Notes: generated from the letters alone by a model not told the origin. A DNA stretch of 16,630 bases from Chloroflexota bacterium (GCA_021845945.1 JAJZRD010000057.1:1-16630), one strand, 5' to 3'; positions 1-6,624 are shown, counted from the stretch's first letter. Numbers and translations are program-made.

Positions 1-40
1 GTCGGCGATCCGGTCGGCAATTGTGGAGTACTGAGTCCAT

Positions 41-82
41 GGGTGCGTCTTTAGTTGGGGGTTGGGTGCATCTTTAGTTGGG
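41..82. repeat. Two-copy direct repeat, 19 nt
   Basis: A 19-base unit beginning GGGTGC and ending AGTTGGG occurs at 41-59 and again at 64-82 with one difference (G/A), giving a 23-base period. It lies just upstream of the promoter of the Fur-family gene. No function can be assigned. It may be an upstream regulatory duplication or simple slippage. Nothing else is recognisable in positions 1-100. Confidence 0.6.
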
Positions 83-102
83 CGGAGTGTTGGTTCAAGA
101 TC

Positions 103-130
103 TTGACAGCGCGGCGCGGAATGGTACAAT
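103..130 (+). promoter_or_regulatory. Sigma-70-type promoter of the Fur-family gene
   Basis: A perfect -35 hexamer TTGACA (103-108) and a near-consensus -10 TACAAT (125-130) are separated by 16 bases. Transcription would begin near 137, about 28 bases before the ATG at 165. The TTGCAA half-sites begin at the last base of the -10, so a bound repressor would cover the start point. Confidence 0.75.
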
Positions 131-152
131 TGCAATTGCAAACTCCTTGCAA
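130..152. promoter_or_regulatory. Probable Fur-family operator (TTGCAA half-sites)
   Basis: Three copies of the self-complementary hexamer TTGCAA lie at 130-135, 136-141 and 147-152. The last two are separated by five bases, giving TTGCAA-N5-TTGCAA. This matches the 6-5-6 form reported for the Nur box of the Streptomyces nickel-responsive Fur-family repressor. The position over the transcription start suits autorepression by the gene product at 165. Binding itself is inferred. Confidence 0.6.
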
Positions 153-159
153 CAAGGAG
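143..159 (+). promoter_or_regulatory. Hairpin masking the ribosome binding site
   Basis: CTCCTTG (143-149) is followed by a CAA loop and CAAGGAG (153-159), a perfect 7-bp stem. Its 3' arm contains most of the Shine-Dalgarno AAGGAGG (154-160) of the Fur-family gene, which ends four bases before the ATG. In RNA the hairpin could limit translation. It overlaps the downstream TTGCAA half-site, so part of the symmetry may reflect operator constraints instead. Confidence 0.5.
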
Positions 160-164
160 GCGGG

Positions 165-641
165 ATGACAACGGGGTCGATGGATCAGCTGGGCACCACG
201 GCGCGCCGGGCTATCAACACCACCGGCCGGAGGATGACCGCTCAGCGGGCTGCCCTGCTGGAGATCATCCAGCAGTCCGAGGAGCATCTGGACGCCGAGG
301 AGATCCACCGCCGGGCCCGGGATCGGGGGGAGAGGGTGAGCCTCTCCACGGTGTACCGAACCCTGGGGCTGCTGAAGCGGCTGAATCTGGTGGACGAGCT
401 GCACCTGTGGGACGAGCATCACCACTACGAGTCCAGGAACGCTCTGGAGCACTGCCACCTGCTGTGTCGGGTCTGTGGCCAGGTGACGGAGGTCTCCGGA
501 CAATCGGTGCAGCGGATGAAGGCGCTGGCGGCGAAGCCCCACGACTTCATCATAGAGCGCGGGCAGATCGATTTTGTCGGCGTTTGCCGGCGCTGCCGGG
601 AGGCCGTGAAGGAACAGGATGGACAGGATATACAGGATTAG
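165..641 (+). CDS. Fur-family metal-responsive transcriptional repressor
   Basis: This 158-residue cytoplasmic regulator has the full Fur fold. A winged-helix domain (about 20-85) carries RMTAQR (23-28) and LSTVYRTL (60-67). It is followed by the metal-site string HHHYE (85-89), HCH (96-98) and two CxxC zinc pairs (C101/C104 and C141/C144). The start at 165 was chosen because AAGGAGG (154-160) precedes it at good spacing. An in-frame ATG at 78 lies upstream of the promoter and was rejected. The metal sensed cannot be read from the sequence: Fur, Zur, PerR and Nur are all possible. The feoAB genes downstream favour iron, while the TTGCAA-N5-TTGCAA operator recalls Nur. The C-terminal dozen residues (rich in Q, D and G) are encoded by a dispersed CAGGAT-type repeat and are probably not part of the fold. 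The gene is likely autoregulated. Confidence 0.93.
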   Translation: MTTGSMDQLGTTARRAINTTGRRMTAQRAALLEIIQQSEEHLDAEEIHRRARDRGERVSLSTVYRTLGLLKRLNLVDELHLWDEHHHYESRNALEHCHLLCRVCGQVTEVSGQSVQRMKALAAKPHDFIIERGQIDFVGVCRRCREAVKEQDGQDIQD

Positions 642-668
642 ATAAGAGACCCTGTCCTGCCCATCCTG
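613..668. repeat. CAGGAT-type inverted repeat at the 3' end of the Fur-family gene
   Basis: ACAGGAT occurs three times (614-620, 624-629 plus the next base, 633-638 in variant spacing). The segment 615-628 pairs with 655-668 as a 14-bp stem with one A-C mismatch and a 26-base loop. The stop codon (639-641) lies in the loop. A T-rich stretch follows at 678-686, so the hairpin could weakly terminate transcription. The sequence resembles the dispersed CAGGAT intergenic repeats found in many genomes. It appears to have rewritten the end of the coding region. Confidence 0.55.
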
Positions 669-696
669 CCGGCCCCGTTTCTTTGTCGGGTGATAG

Positions 697-713
697 TTGC
701 AAATGGGTCGCAA
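697..713. promoter_or_regulatory. Probable Fur-family operator upstream of feoA
   Basis: TTGCAA (697-702), five bases, then TCGCAA (708-713) repeats the 6-5-6 layout seen at 136-152 with one mismatch. It overlaps the candidate -35 and spacer of the feoA promoter, a position suited to repression. Because the same pattern precedes the regulator gene, the simplest reading is a shared operator. That is inference from sequence. Confidence 0.55.
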
Positions 714-725
714 TGGCAGTAGACT
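697..725 (+). promoter_or_regulatory. Candidate feoAB promoter
   Basis: TTGCAA (697-702, four of six bases matching TTGACA) and TAGACT (720-725, four of six matching TATAAT) are spaced by exactly 17 bases. Transcription would begin near 732, about 45 bases before feoA. The hexamers are moderate. Readthrough from the upstream regulator gene is an alternative. Confidence 0.4.
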
Positions 726-777
726 GCGGGGAGAGGATCCCTTCCCCAACCCTACCCCTGCAGAAGGAGGGACAGCG

Positions 778-996
778 ATGACCCTGGATATGGTTCGACG
801 GGGAGACCGCGTTCGCATTCTCAAGATCGATGACCCCCAGGTGCGCTTCCAGGCTATCCGGTTCGGTATCGGCGAGGGCGCCGACGTGCGCTGCTCCGAG
901 AAGTTGCCCGCAGGCCCCATCGTCATTCGCCGAGGCCGGCAGGAGATCGCTATCGGTCGGGGTATCGCCCGGAGCATCAGCGTAGAGGCCCTGTAA
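778..996 (+). CDS. feoA: FeoA, ferrous iron transport accessory protein
   Basis: This 72-residue cytoplasmic SH3-like protein partners with the FeoB transporter. The sequence shows the expected N-terminal strand around RRGDRVRIL, a central FGIGEGADV turn and a C-terminal IAIGRGIARSI segment, and its length matches the family (about 75-80). The start was set at 778 because AAGGAGG (764-770) lies seven bases upstream. A longer in-frame start at 697 would fall inside the proposed operator. The stop overlaps the feoB start by one base (TAATG at 994-998), which indicates translational coupling. FeoA is thought to support FeoB assembly or gating, but its exact role is unsettled in the family. Confidence 0.92.
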   Translation: MTLDMVRRGDRVRILKIDDPQVRFQAIRFGIGEGADVRCSEKLPAGPIVIRRGRQEIAIGRGIARSISVEAL

Positions 997-2891
997 TGCA
1001 CGCCCACCACGGCCATCACCACGGCGGTGTGACCCTGGGCGAGGGCCACGGGCACGGACACCACGGGGGGCGTGGACCCGTTTTCTCGCCCGCCCGGAAG
1101 ATCGTCCTGGTGGGCAACCCCAATACCGGTAAGTCCGTCTTCTTCAACGCCCTCACCGGGATCTACGTGGATGTCTCCAACTTCCCCGGCACCACGGTCG
1201 ACGTCTCCCAGGGTCGCTGGGGGGATGACCTGATAGTCGACACCCCCGGCATCTACGGCGTCGCCTCCTTCAACGACGAGGAGCGGGTCGCCCGCGACAT
1301 CATCGTCCAGGCCGACCTGGTGGTGGACATCGTCGACGCCGTCCACCTGGAGCGGGACCTATTCCTCACACAGCAGTTGATCGATATGGGGCTTCCCCTG
1401 GTGGTGGCCCTGAACATGATGGACGAGGCCGAGGCCCAGGGGTTGGAGATCGACGTCCGGCTGCTGGAGGAGCAACTGGGTGTGCCGGTGGTGCCCACCG
1501 TGGCTGTGGCGGGGCGGGGCATGGAGGATCTGAAGGCGACCATCTCCCAGGCCCGGCCCGGCAGGATCGATCCCACCCTGCAGGCCAAACTGAAAGGCTG
1601 GTACGGCGCGGCCACCCCCGCACCCCAGCTGTTGCTGGCCGCCGAGGGGGACGAGGAGGTGGCGGCCCGAGCCGGCCTGGAGCCCCTGAATGCCCGGGAG
1701 GAGCTGTACCTCCACCGGCGGCAGCGGGTGAACGATCTGATCTCTCGGGTCGTATCGGACACCCGGGAGGAGGGCGGCTTCGCCGAGCGGCTGGGGCGCT
1801 GGATGGTCCAGCCCCTCACGGGCATCCCCATCCTGGGCGGGGTGCTGGTGGCCCTCTACTTCCTGATCGGCTACCTGGTCGCCCAGCAGGTGGTGGGCTT
1901 CACCGAAAAGACGGCCATGCAGGGGGTCTACGAACCCTTCGTCCGCGGGTTGGTGGATCGCTTCCTGGCGCCCGATTCCCCCCTGGCCACTGCGCTGGTG
2001 GGAGAGTTCGGCCTCCTCACCATGACCGTCACCTACCTGTTTGGACTGCTGCTGCCGCTGGTTATCGGCTTCTACCTGGTCCTGGCGGTGATGGAGGACT
2101 CCGGCTACCTGCCACGGCTGGCCACCCTGGTGGATCGGGGCCTGACGGGGCTGGGGCTGAACGGTCGAGCCATCGTGCCGATGATCCTGGGGCTCGGCTG
2201 CGTCACCATGGCCACCATGACCACCCGCATCCTCGGCTCCCAGCGGGAGCGGCGGATCGCGGTGGCGCTGCTGGGGCTCACCATCCCCTGCTCCGCCCAG
2301 CTGGCAGTGATCACGGCTATGCTGGCTACCCTGGGCCCCGGCTTTGTCCTCCTCTACTCCGGCATCATTGTGGGGATCCTGGTGGCGGTGGGTACCCTGC
2401 TGAATCAGGTGATGCCGGGTAAGTCCACGGGACTGCTGATCGATCTGCCGCCCCTGAGGGTGCCCAGACTCGGAAACGTGCTGCGGAAGACCCTCAGCAA
2501 GGTGCAGATGTTCCTGTCCGACGCCGGCCCCCTATTCGCCATCGGGTCGGTGTTGCTCAGTACCCTCCAGATTACCGGCGGGTTGCAGGGGGTTCAGGAC
2601 CTGCTGGCGCCGCTGACGGTGGGCTGGCTTCAGCTACCCAAGGAAGCCTCCACGGCGTTCGTGATGGGCTTCGTCCGGCGGGACTATGGGGCTGCGGGAC
2701 TGCTGGGCATGCATCTGACCTCCATGCAGACCCTGGTGGCCCTGGTCACCGTTACGCTCTTCGTCCCCTGCATCGCCTCGGTGATGATGCTGTTCAAGGA
2801 GCGCGGCTGGGGGGAGGCGGTGGTGGTGTGGGTCGGCTGTCTAGTGGCCGCCTTCGCGGTGGGCGGTGTGATATCGCAACTGCTGATCTAG
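996..2891 (+). CDS. feoB: FeoB-family GTP-dependent divalent metal transporter
   Basis: This 631-residue inner-membrane transporter has a cytosolic G domain. Residues 2-23 hold ten histidines, an unusual potential metal-binding head. The GTPase motifs are GNPNTGKS (G1, 40-47), PGTT (G2, 64-67), DTPG (G3, 82-85) and NMMD (G4, 140-143). After a helical linker, membrane segments start near residue 275 and run to the C-terminus. The two pore-region cysteines are C402 in GLGCVTMAT and C432 in TIPCSAQLA. In E. coli-type FeoB these regions read GCNVPA and SCGARL, so the surroundings differ here. RRDYGAAGL (about 560-568) is a FeoB landmark. Length is short compared with the usual 700-800 because the C-terminal part is compact. 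Fe(II) is the default substrate. The His-rich head and variant gate leave another divalent metal possible. Confidence 0.93.
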   Translation: MHAHHGHHHGGVTLGEGHGHGHHGGRGPVFSPARKIVLVGNPNTGKSVFFNALTGIYVDVSNFPGTTVDVSQGRWGDDLIVDTPGIYGVASFNDEERVARDIIVQADLVVDIVDAVHLERDLFLTQQLIDMGLPLVVALNMMDEAEAQGLEIDVRLLEEQLGVPVVPTVAVAGRGMEDLKATISQARPGRIDPTLQAKLKGWYGAATPAPQLLLAAEGDEEVAARAGLEPLNAREELYLHRRQRVNDLISRVVSDTREEGGFAERLGRWMVQPLTGIPILGGVLVALYFLIGYLVAQQVVGFTEKTAMQGVYEPFVRGLVDRFLAPDSPLATALVGEFGLLTMTVTYLFGLLLPLVIGFYLVLAVMEDSGYLPRLATLVDRGLTGLGLNGRAIVPMILGLGCVTMATMTTRILGSQRERRIAVALLGLTIPCSAQLAVITAMLATLGPGFVLLYSGIIVGILVAVGTLLNQVMPGKSTGLLIDLPPLRVPRLGNVLRKTLSKVQMFLSDAGPLFAIGSVLLSTLQITGGLQGVQDLLAPLTVGWLQLPKEASTAFVMGFVRRDYGAAGLLGMHLTSMQTLVALVTVTLFVPCIASVMMLFKERGWGEAVVVWVGCLVAAFAVGGVISQLLI

Positions 2892-2893
2892 CG

Positions 2894-2962
2894 GAGTGCT
2901 GAGTGCTGAGTGCTGGGTGCTGAGCAGGTGTTGTCAGCATTCAGAACCCAGAACCCAGAACT
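2894..2962. repeat. Heptameric tandem repeats, locus A
   Basis: GAGTGCT is repeated three times followed by GGGTGCT (2894-2921, strict 7-base period). After 20 bases come CAGAACC, CAGAACC and CAGAACT (2942-2962), which roughly mirror the complement of the first set. The block fills the gap between feoB and the small Cys-rich gene. It resembles the short tandemly repeated heptamers known from cyanobacteria. A different heptamer of the same style occurs at 13970-14029. Confidence 0.7.
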
Positions 2963-2975
2963 GGATGTAAGACTG

Positions 2976-3167
2976 ATGGCAAAGATCGAAGAAGAATTCA
3001 AGAAGGCGAACGAAGCAGCGGGCCACGCCTGCGGGATACGCCGGTGCGAGCAGTGCGGCTACGTCGTCGCCGATCCTATGGTGACCCGTTGTCCCCGCTG
3101 CTGGGGAGCGGTGCCGGCCATGGGCTGCGAAGGCTGCAGCGGCTGCTCCCTGCACCCGACTCGGTAG
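2976..3167 (+). CDS. Small cysteine-rich protein, putative zinc ribbon, feo-linked
   Basis: This 63-residue protein has no named family that I recognise. It has eight cysteines in three groups: C19 with C24 and C27, the pair C39/C42 (CPRC), and the C-terminal trio C51, C54, C57 (CEGCSGC). H17 and H60 flank them. The first two groups look like a rubredoxin or zinc-ribbon knuckle pair (CEQCGY ... CPRCW). The last group could bind a metal or Fe-S centre. The first 15 residues are charged and probably helical. The start at 2976 was chosen because residues upstream of it derive from the heptamer repeat; no strong ribosome binding site is seen. It follows feoB by 84 bases and is probably cotranscribed. 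A role in iron or other metal delivery or sensing is inference from position. Confidence 0.7.
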   Translation: MAKIEEEFKKANEAAGHACGIRRCEQCGYVVADPMVTRCPRCWGAVPAMGCEGCSGCSLHPTR

Positions 3168-3195
3168 GGACCTTCATCCTGCTGTCTCGGGTTCG

Positions 3196-3981
3196 TCAGC
3201 CTCGTTCGGCCATCGAGAGGTCGTACTTGCTCCCGTAGCCGCGGGGGGTCACCATCGACCCCTCGAAGGTGAAGGTAGAGGAGTTGCCGACCAGGACGAT
3301 GCTCAGCATGTCGACCTCCTGCTCCGGCAGATGTTGCAGGTCGGTGACGGCAACCCTTTGCTCCTGCCGATAGGCTCCGTGGACGACACCCACGGGTGTC
3401 TCGGGGGCCAGGTGCCGGAGGAGGATTTCGCGGGCCTCGACCAGCTGACTGGTCCTCCGGGTGCTCTTCGGGTTGTAGAGACCGATCACGAAGCCGGCCT
3501 GGGCTGCCAGTTCGATCCGTCGGGCGATGACCTGCCAGGGAGTCAGCAGATCGCTCAGGCTGATCGCAGCGAAGTCGTGCATCAGGGGCGCCCCGAGCAG
3601 CGCGGCCGCGGCGTTCAAGGCGGCAACCCCCGGAACCACCTCCACCTCGAGACCGACGTCACGCTGCCAACCCTGCTCGCGCAGCAGCTCGTAGACGAGG
3701 CCGGCCATCCCGTAAATGCCCGGGTCCCCGCTGGAAACGAGTGCGACCGTCTTGCCGGTGGCTGCCCTTTCCACCGCTGCTTTGGCTCGGGCTACCTCCT
3801 GCATCATTCCGCTGGCGAGCACCTCTTTGCCTTCAAGGAGCGGCCGGATCAGATCCAGATAGGTGCGGTAGCCCGCTACCACCTGACTATCGATCAGAGC
3901 TGCCCGCGCCTGAGGGGTGAGCTGGGCGGCGGAGCCTGGACCGAGGCCGACCACGTACAGCTTGCCGCGCTTTTCCTCCAC
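3196..3981 (-). CDS. cobJ: Precorrin-3B / cobalt-precorrin-3 C17-methyltransferase (CobJ/CbiH)
   Basis: This 261-residue SAM-dependent enzyme methylates C17 and drives ring contraction of the corrin precursor. It has the tetrapyrrole methylase fold: GLGPG (12-16), the CobJ-typical GYRTY (37-41), SGDPG (84-88) and a C-terminal-half GLYNPKS motif characteristic of this branch. Translation starts at GTG 3981, with AAGGAGG eight bases upstream. The TAA of cbiG abuts it directly, so the two are coupled. It is the last gene of the minus-strand cobalamin run and converges on the small Cys-rich gene, with 28 bases between the stops and no clear terminator. With cbiG beside it, the cobalt-dependent anaerobic route is likely. 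Confidence 0.93.
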   Translation of the reverse strand: MEEKRGKLYVVGLGPGSAAQLTPQARAALIDSQVVAGYRTYLDLIRPLLEGKEVLASGMMQEVARAKAAVERAATGKTVALVSSGDPGIYGMAGLVYELLREQGWQRDVGLEVEVVPGVAALNAAAALLGAPLMHDFAAISLSDLLTPWQVIARRIELAAQAGFVIGLYNPKSTRRTSQLVEAREILLRHLAPETPVGVVHGAYRQEQRVAVTDLQHLPEQEVDMLSIVLVGNSSTFTFEGSMVTPRGYGSKYDLSMAERG

Positions 3982-5085
3982 TTATCGATCCTCCTTCGCC
4001 GCCGTGAAACCCCTGCGGGCCACGGCTACCGTCACGTTCTTCGTCTTCAGCTTCGGGATCAAGAGGGCAGCGGCGCCGCTGGCCAGCAATGCCGCCGGCT
4101 CACAGACTCCCCTGCTGCCTATCCATTCCTCTACGACCGCCGAAGGGTTGAGCAATCCCTCGACGCTGTTCAGCTCCTGGGGCGAAAAGAGCTGGAGTTC
4201 GACCCCCAGCCCTTCAGCGTACTGCCGCAGCCCCGGCTCATCCTGCTTGAGGTCGACCGTGCCCAAACTCGCCAGGCTGGCGAGGGCTAGCCCGTGCCCC
4301 GTGAAAGCTGCCCTTATTGCCTCCTCGATCTCTGCCCTGGCCGTCCCGCGGTTACAGCCGATACCGGCGACGAGACTCCGTGGCCGGAGCAGTACGAAAG
4401 GAGGGAGAAGCTCTTCCCAGGGTGAGAGCACCCGGTCGGTGATGATTATGGCTGCCTGGCAGCCGGCCGCGACCAGCTCTTCCAGCCCTTCGAAGCGGAC
4501 CAGGTTTGGCGGCAAGGGTCTTTCGCAGGGCCACCACTCCCGCTCTCCCGTCTCCTGGAGCAATCCCACCCTTTCGCCGTTGACCACGGCGGCGCTTACC
4601 CGGGTCACCCGTGCGGCGTTCTCCAGCCGCCAGCCGAACTCCCGACCGAGGAGATCCACCGCCAGCGTGCCCAGGGCATCCGAAGCCGTGGTGATCACCG
4701 GCTGGGCCCCGAGGATCTCGCCGGCCAGCGCCGCGAGCGCGTTCGCGCCCCCCAGGTGCCCCGACAGGAGGCTCACGGCGAACCGCCCCGCGTCGTCGAT
4801 CGCGACCACCGCCGGATCGGTGTGTTTGTCTCTCACCAGCGGGGCGATCAGCCTCACGGCCATGCCGACCGAGCCAAAGATCACTATGGACCGATACTCG
4901 GGGAAGAGCCGCTCGACCAGCTCCGCGGTGCGGCCGTGCCATACTTGCGCCCTGGACCCCTCCGTGAGCTGGAACCGTTTCGGCAGGAATAGCTCGGCCT
5001 GCGGCAGGCCCTGCTGGAGCCGGAGGGCCTGCCGGCTGCCCTGGTGGCTTATCGCCACCAGGGCCATCCTATCGGGGCTCGTCAT
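3982..5085 (-). CDS. cbiG: Cobalt-precorrin-5A hydrolase CbiG
   Basis: The protein (367 residues from this start) opens the delta-lactone of cobalt-precorrin-5A with loss of acetaldehyde, an anaerobic-pathway step. The N-terminal domain carries the family block around 70-116, with GSVGMAVRLIAP, a DP-A-VV segment and SLLSGHLGGAN. The C-terminal CbiG domain begins near 238 with VAGIGCNRGTA. The start at 5085 overlaps the end of cobM by 17 bases. An ATG at 5067, two bases after the cobM stop, would begin MALVAISHQG and fits the family N-terminus equally well. An upstream ATG at 5160 lies well inside cobM and is less likely. CbiG marks the oxygen-independent route. Confidence 0.93.
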   Translation of the reverse strand: MTSPDRMALVAISHQGSRQALRLQQGLPQAELFLPKRFQLTEGSRAQVWHGRTAELVERLFPEYRSIVIFGSVGMAVRLIAPLVRDKHTDPAVVAIDDAGRFAVSLLSGHLGGANALAALAGEILGAQPVITTASDALGTLAVDLLGREFGWRLENAARVTRVSAAVVNGERVGLLQETGEREWWPCERPLPPNLVRFEGLEELVAAGCQAAIIITDRVLSPWEELLPPFVLLRPRSLVAGIGCNRGTARAEIEEAIRAAFTGHGLALASLASLGTVDLKQDEPGLRQYAEGLGVELQLFSPQELNSVEGLLNPSAVVEEWIGSRGVCEPAALLASGAAALLIPKLKTKNVTVAVARRGFTAAKEDR

Positions 5086-5875
5086 TGGAGGCATCCCTGT
5101 AGCCGTGGCGGAAATCAGGGGAGTAGAGCTGGGACGCGGCGAAGGCGTCCCCTTCGCCATGGAGCCGCAACGCCTCGCCCACCAGGATCAGGGCTTGCCG
5201 CTGGATTCCGGCTGCTCGAACCGCTCCCGCGATGCCGGAAAGGGTCCCTCGGATGATCTGTTGGTCCGGCCAGGTTGCCCGATATACCACTGCAGCGGGC
5301 GTCTCCGCGGGGTATCCCCCCTCCCGAAGCTCCTCGACCACCTGCTCGATCATCCCGATGCTGAGGTAGATCGCCAGCGTTGCGCGATGGCCGGCGAGGT
5401 TTCGAAGCCGCTCCCGCTCGGGCACGGGGGTTCGCCCTTCCGCTCGGCTGATGATGATCGTCTGGCTTACCTCCGGGACGGTCAGCTCGACCCCCAGGGC
5501 CGCTGCGGCCCCGAACAGGGAGGTGACCCCCGGCACCACGGCATAACGGACTCGGGCAGCCGAGAGGGCAACCATCTGCTCGCGGATCGCCCCGTAGACG
5601 CTTGGATCCCCGCTGTGGACTCGGGCGACGAGCCGGCCCGCTCTCGACGCCTCGATCATTCGCCCCGACATCTCGCCCAGGGTCAGCCCCGCGCTTCCCA
5701 CCACCTCAGCACCCGGCCTGGCGAGGGTGGCTATCTCGGGGTTCACCAGGGAGTCGGCGTACAGGATGAGATCGGCCTCCTGGAGGATCCGTCGAGCCCG
5801 CACCGTCAGGAGGTCCAGGGCCCCCGGCCCGGCTCCCACGAAGTACACCGACACATCAGGCATCTCACGCTCCAT
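5069..5875 (-). CDS. cobM: Cobalt-precorrin-4 C11-methyltransferase (CobM/CbiF)
   Basis: This 268-residue SAM-dependent enzyme methylates C11 of cobalt-precorrin-4. Motifs seen are FVGAGPG (12-18), the CobM/CbiF-typical YADSLVNPE (39-47), HSGDP (87-91) and a later VVPGVTS loop. The ATG at 5875 is preceded by AGAGGA. A second ATG at 5863 (MPDVSVYFVG), with GGAG six bases upstream, is an equally plausible start. It lies 23 bases after cobI and its end overlaps cbiG, consistent with one transcript. The last 25 or so residues extend past the methylase core and share sequence with the overlapping cbiG start region. Confidence 0.93.
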   Translation of the reverse strand: MEREMPDVSVYFVGAGPGALDLLTVRARRILQEADLILYADSLVNPEIATLARPGAEVVGSAGLTLGEMSGRMIEASRAGRLVARVHSGDPSVYGAIREQMVALSAARVRYAVVPGVTSLFGAAAALGVELTVPEVSQTIIISRAEGRTPVPERERLRNLAGHRATLAIYLSIGMIEQVVEELREGGYPAETPAAVVYRATWPDQQIIRGTLSGIAGAVRAAGIQRQALILVGEALRLHGEGDAFAASQLYSPDFRHGYRDASNDEPR

Positions 5876-5898
5876 GGCTTCCTCTCGTTACTACTCCG

Positions 5899-6624
5899 CT
5901 ACTTTTTGATTATCAAGAGCGATAAGTAGTCCAGCTCCTTCCCGCGAAGGCTCCGGATGTCCCGCACCACCTCTTGCTCGGCCGTCCCGCACCGCCGGAC
6001 GTAGACCGCCCGGCCGGCAAGGTCCAACGCCTCCAACACGGCTAGAACCCTATCGAACACCCGATTGACCTTCAGAAGCACGACGGTGTCGAACTGCTGT
6101 ACGATGCCGGCCAGGTGGTCCCCCTCGTAGGTGGCAGGCAGGATCGCAAGCCGCTCCGCTCCGTCGACCAGGGGCAGCCCTGCGGCGGCTGCCGAGGCGT
6201 TTATCGAGGACACGCCGGGGATTACCTCTACCGGCAGATCCGGATGGCGCTCTCGGACCAGGCAGTACAGGTGCATGAAGGTGCTGTAGATGAAGGGATC
6301 GCCCTCGGTCACGAAGGCGACGTCCCGGCCCTGCCTCAGCGGGACCAGCAACCGTTCCAGGGCGGCCTCCCAGTGCTGCTCCAGCACCGCGCGATCCTTC
6401 GTCATGGGGAAAACCAGTTCCAGCAGTTGCTGTCGCTTCGTGTCGACGAGATGGGAGACGAAGCCGCGGACGTAGCTTTCCCCCTCCTCGCGACTCTTGG
6501 GGACACAGAGCACCGCTGCCCGCTGCAGGAGGCGCTGCGCCTTCACCGTGATCAGTTCGGGGTCACCCGGTCCGACTCCCACGCCATAGAGGGTGCCCGG
6601 CCTCGCTGCTCGGCTGCTATCCAA
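5899..6624 (-). CDS. cobI: Precorrin-2 / cobalt-factor II C20-methyltransferase (CobI/CbiL)
   Basis: This 241-residue enzyme transfers a methyl group from SAM to C20 of the tetrapyrrole. It shows GVGVGPGDPELITVKA (14-29), the CobI-typical FPM after a helical segment (72-74), TEGDPFIYST (106-115) and a VIPGVSS loop. The only reasonable start is TTG at 6624, preceded by AGGAGG with seven bases spacing. No in-frame ATG lies close to the GVGVGPG motif. It is the first gene after a 435-base repeat-filled gap downstream of cbiET. No clear promoter of its own is seen, so it is either read through from the riboswitch operon or driven by an unrecognised promoter. Confidence 0.92.
   Translation of the reverse strand: MDSSRAARPGTLYGVGVGPGDPELITVKAQRLLQRAAVLCVPKSREEGESYVRGFVSHLVDTKRQQLLELVFPMTKDRAVLEQHWEAALERLLVPLRQGRDVAFVTEGDPFIYSTFMHLYCLVRERHPDLPVEVIPGVSSINASAAAAGLPLVDGAERLAILPATYEGDHLAGIVQQFDTVVLLKVNRVFDRVLAVLEALDLAGRAVYVRRCGTAEQEVVRDIRSLRGKELDYLSLLIIKK

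Noticed and set aside
78..164. Upstream ATG at 78 for the Fur-family gene
   Set aside because: It precedes the -35 and -10 hexamers and has no ribosome site. The ATG at 165 has AAGGAGG.
51..1346. Long minus-strand open frame opposite the regulator, feoA and start of feoB
   Set aside because: It is the codon-bias shadow of three well supported + strand genes, and its translation is low-complexity with repeat-derived segments.
2894..2962. Heptamer arrays as a CRISPR array
   Set aside because: The units are seven bases and directly abutting, with no spacers of CRISPR size and no cas genes.
3917..5929. 670-residue + strand open frame across cbiG and cobM
   Set aside because: It is antisense to two clearly homologous enzymes. 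The serine/arginine-rich translation shows no domain.
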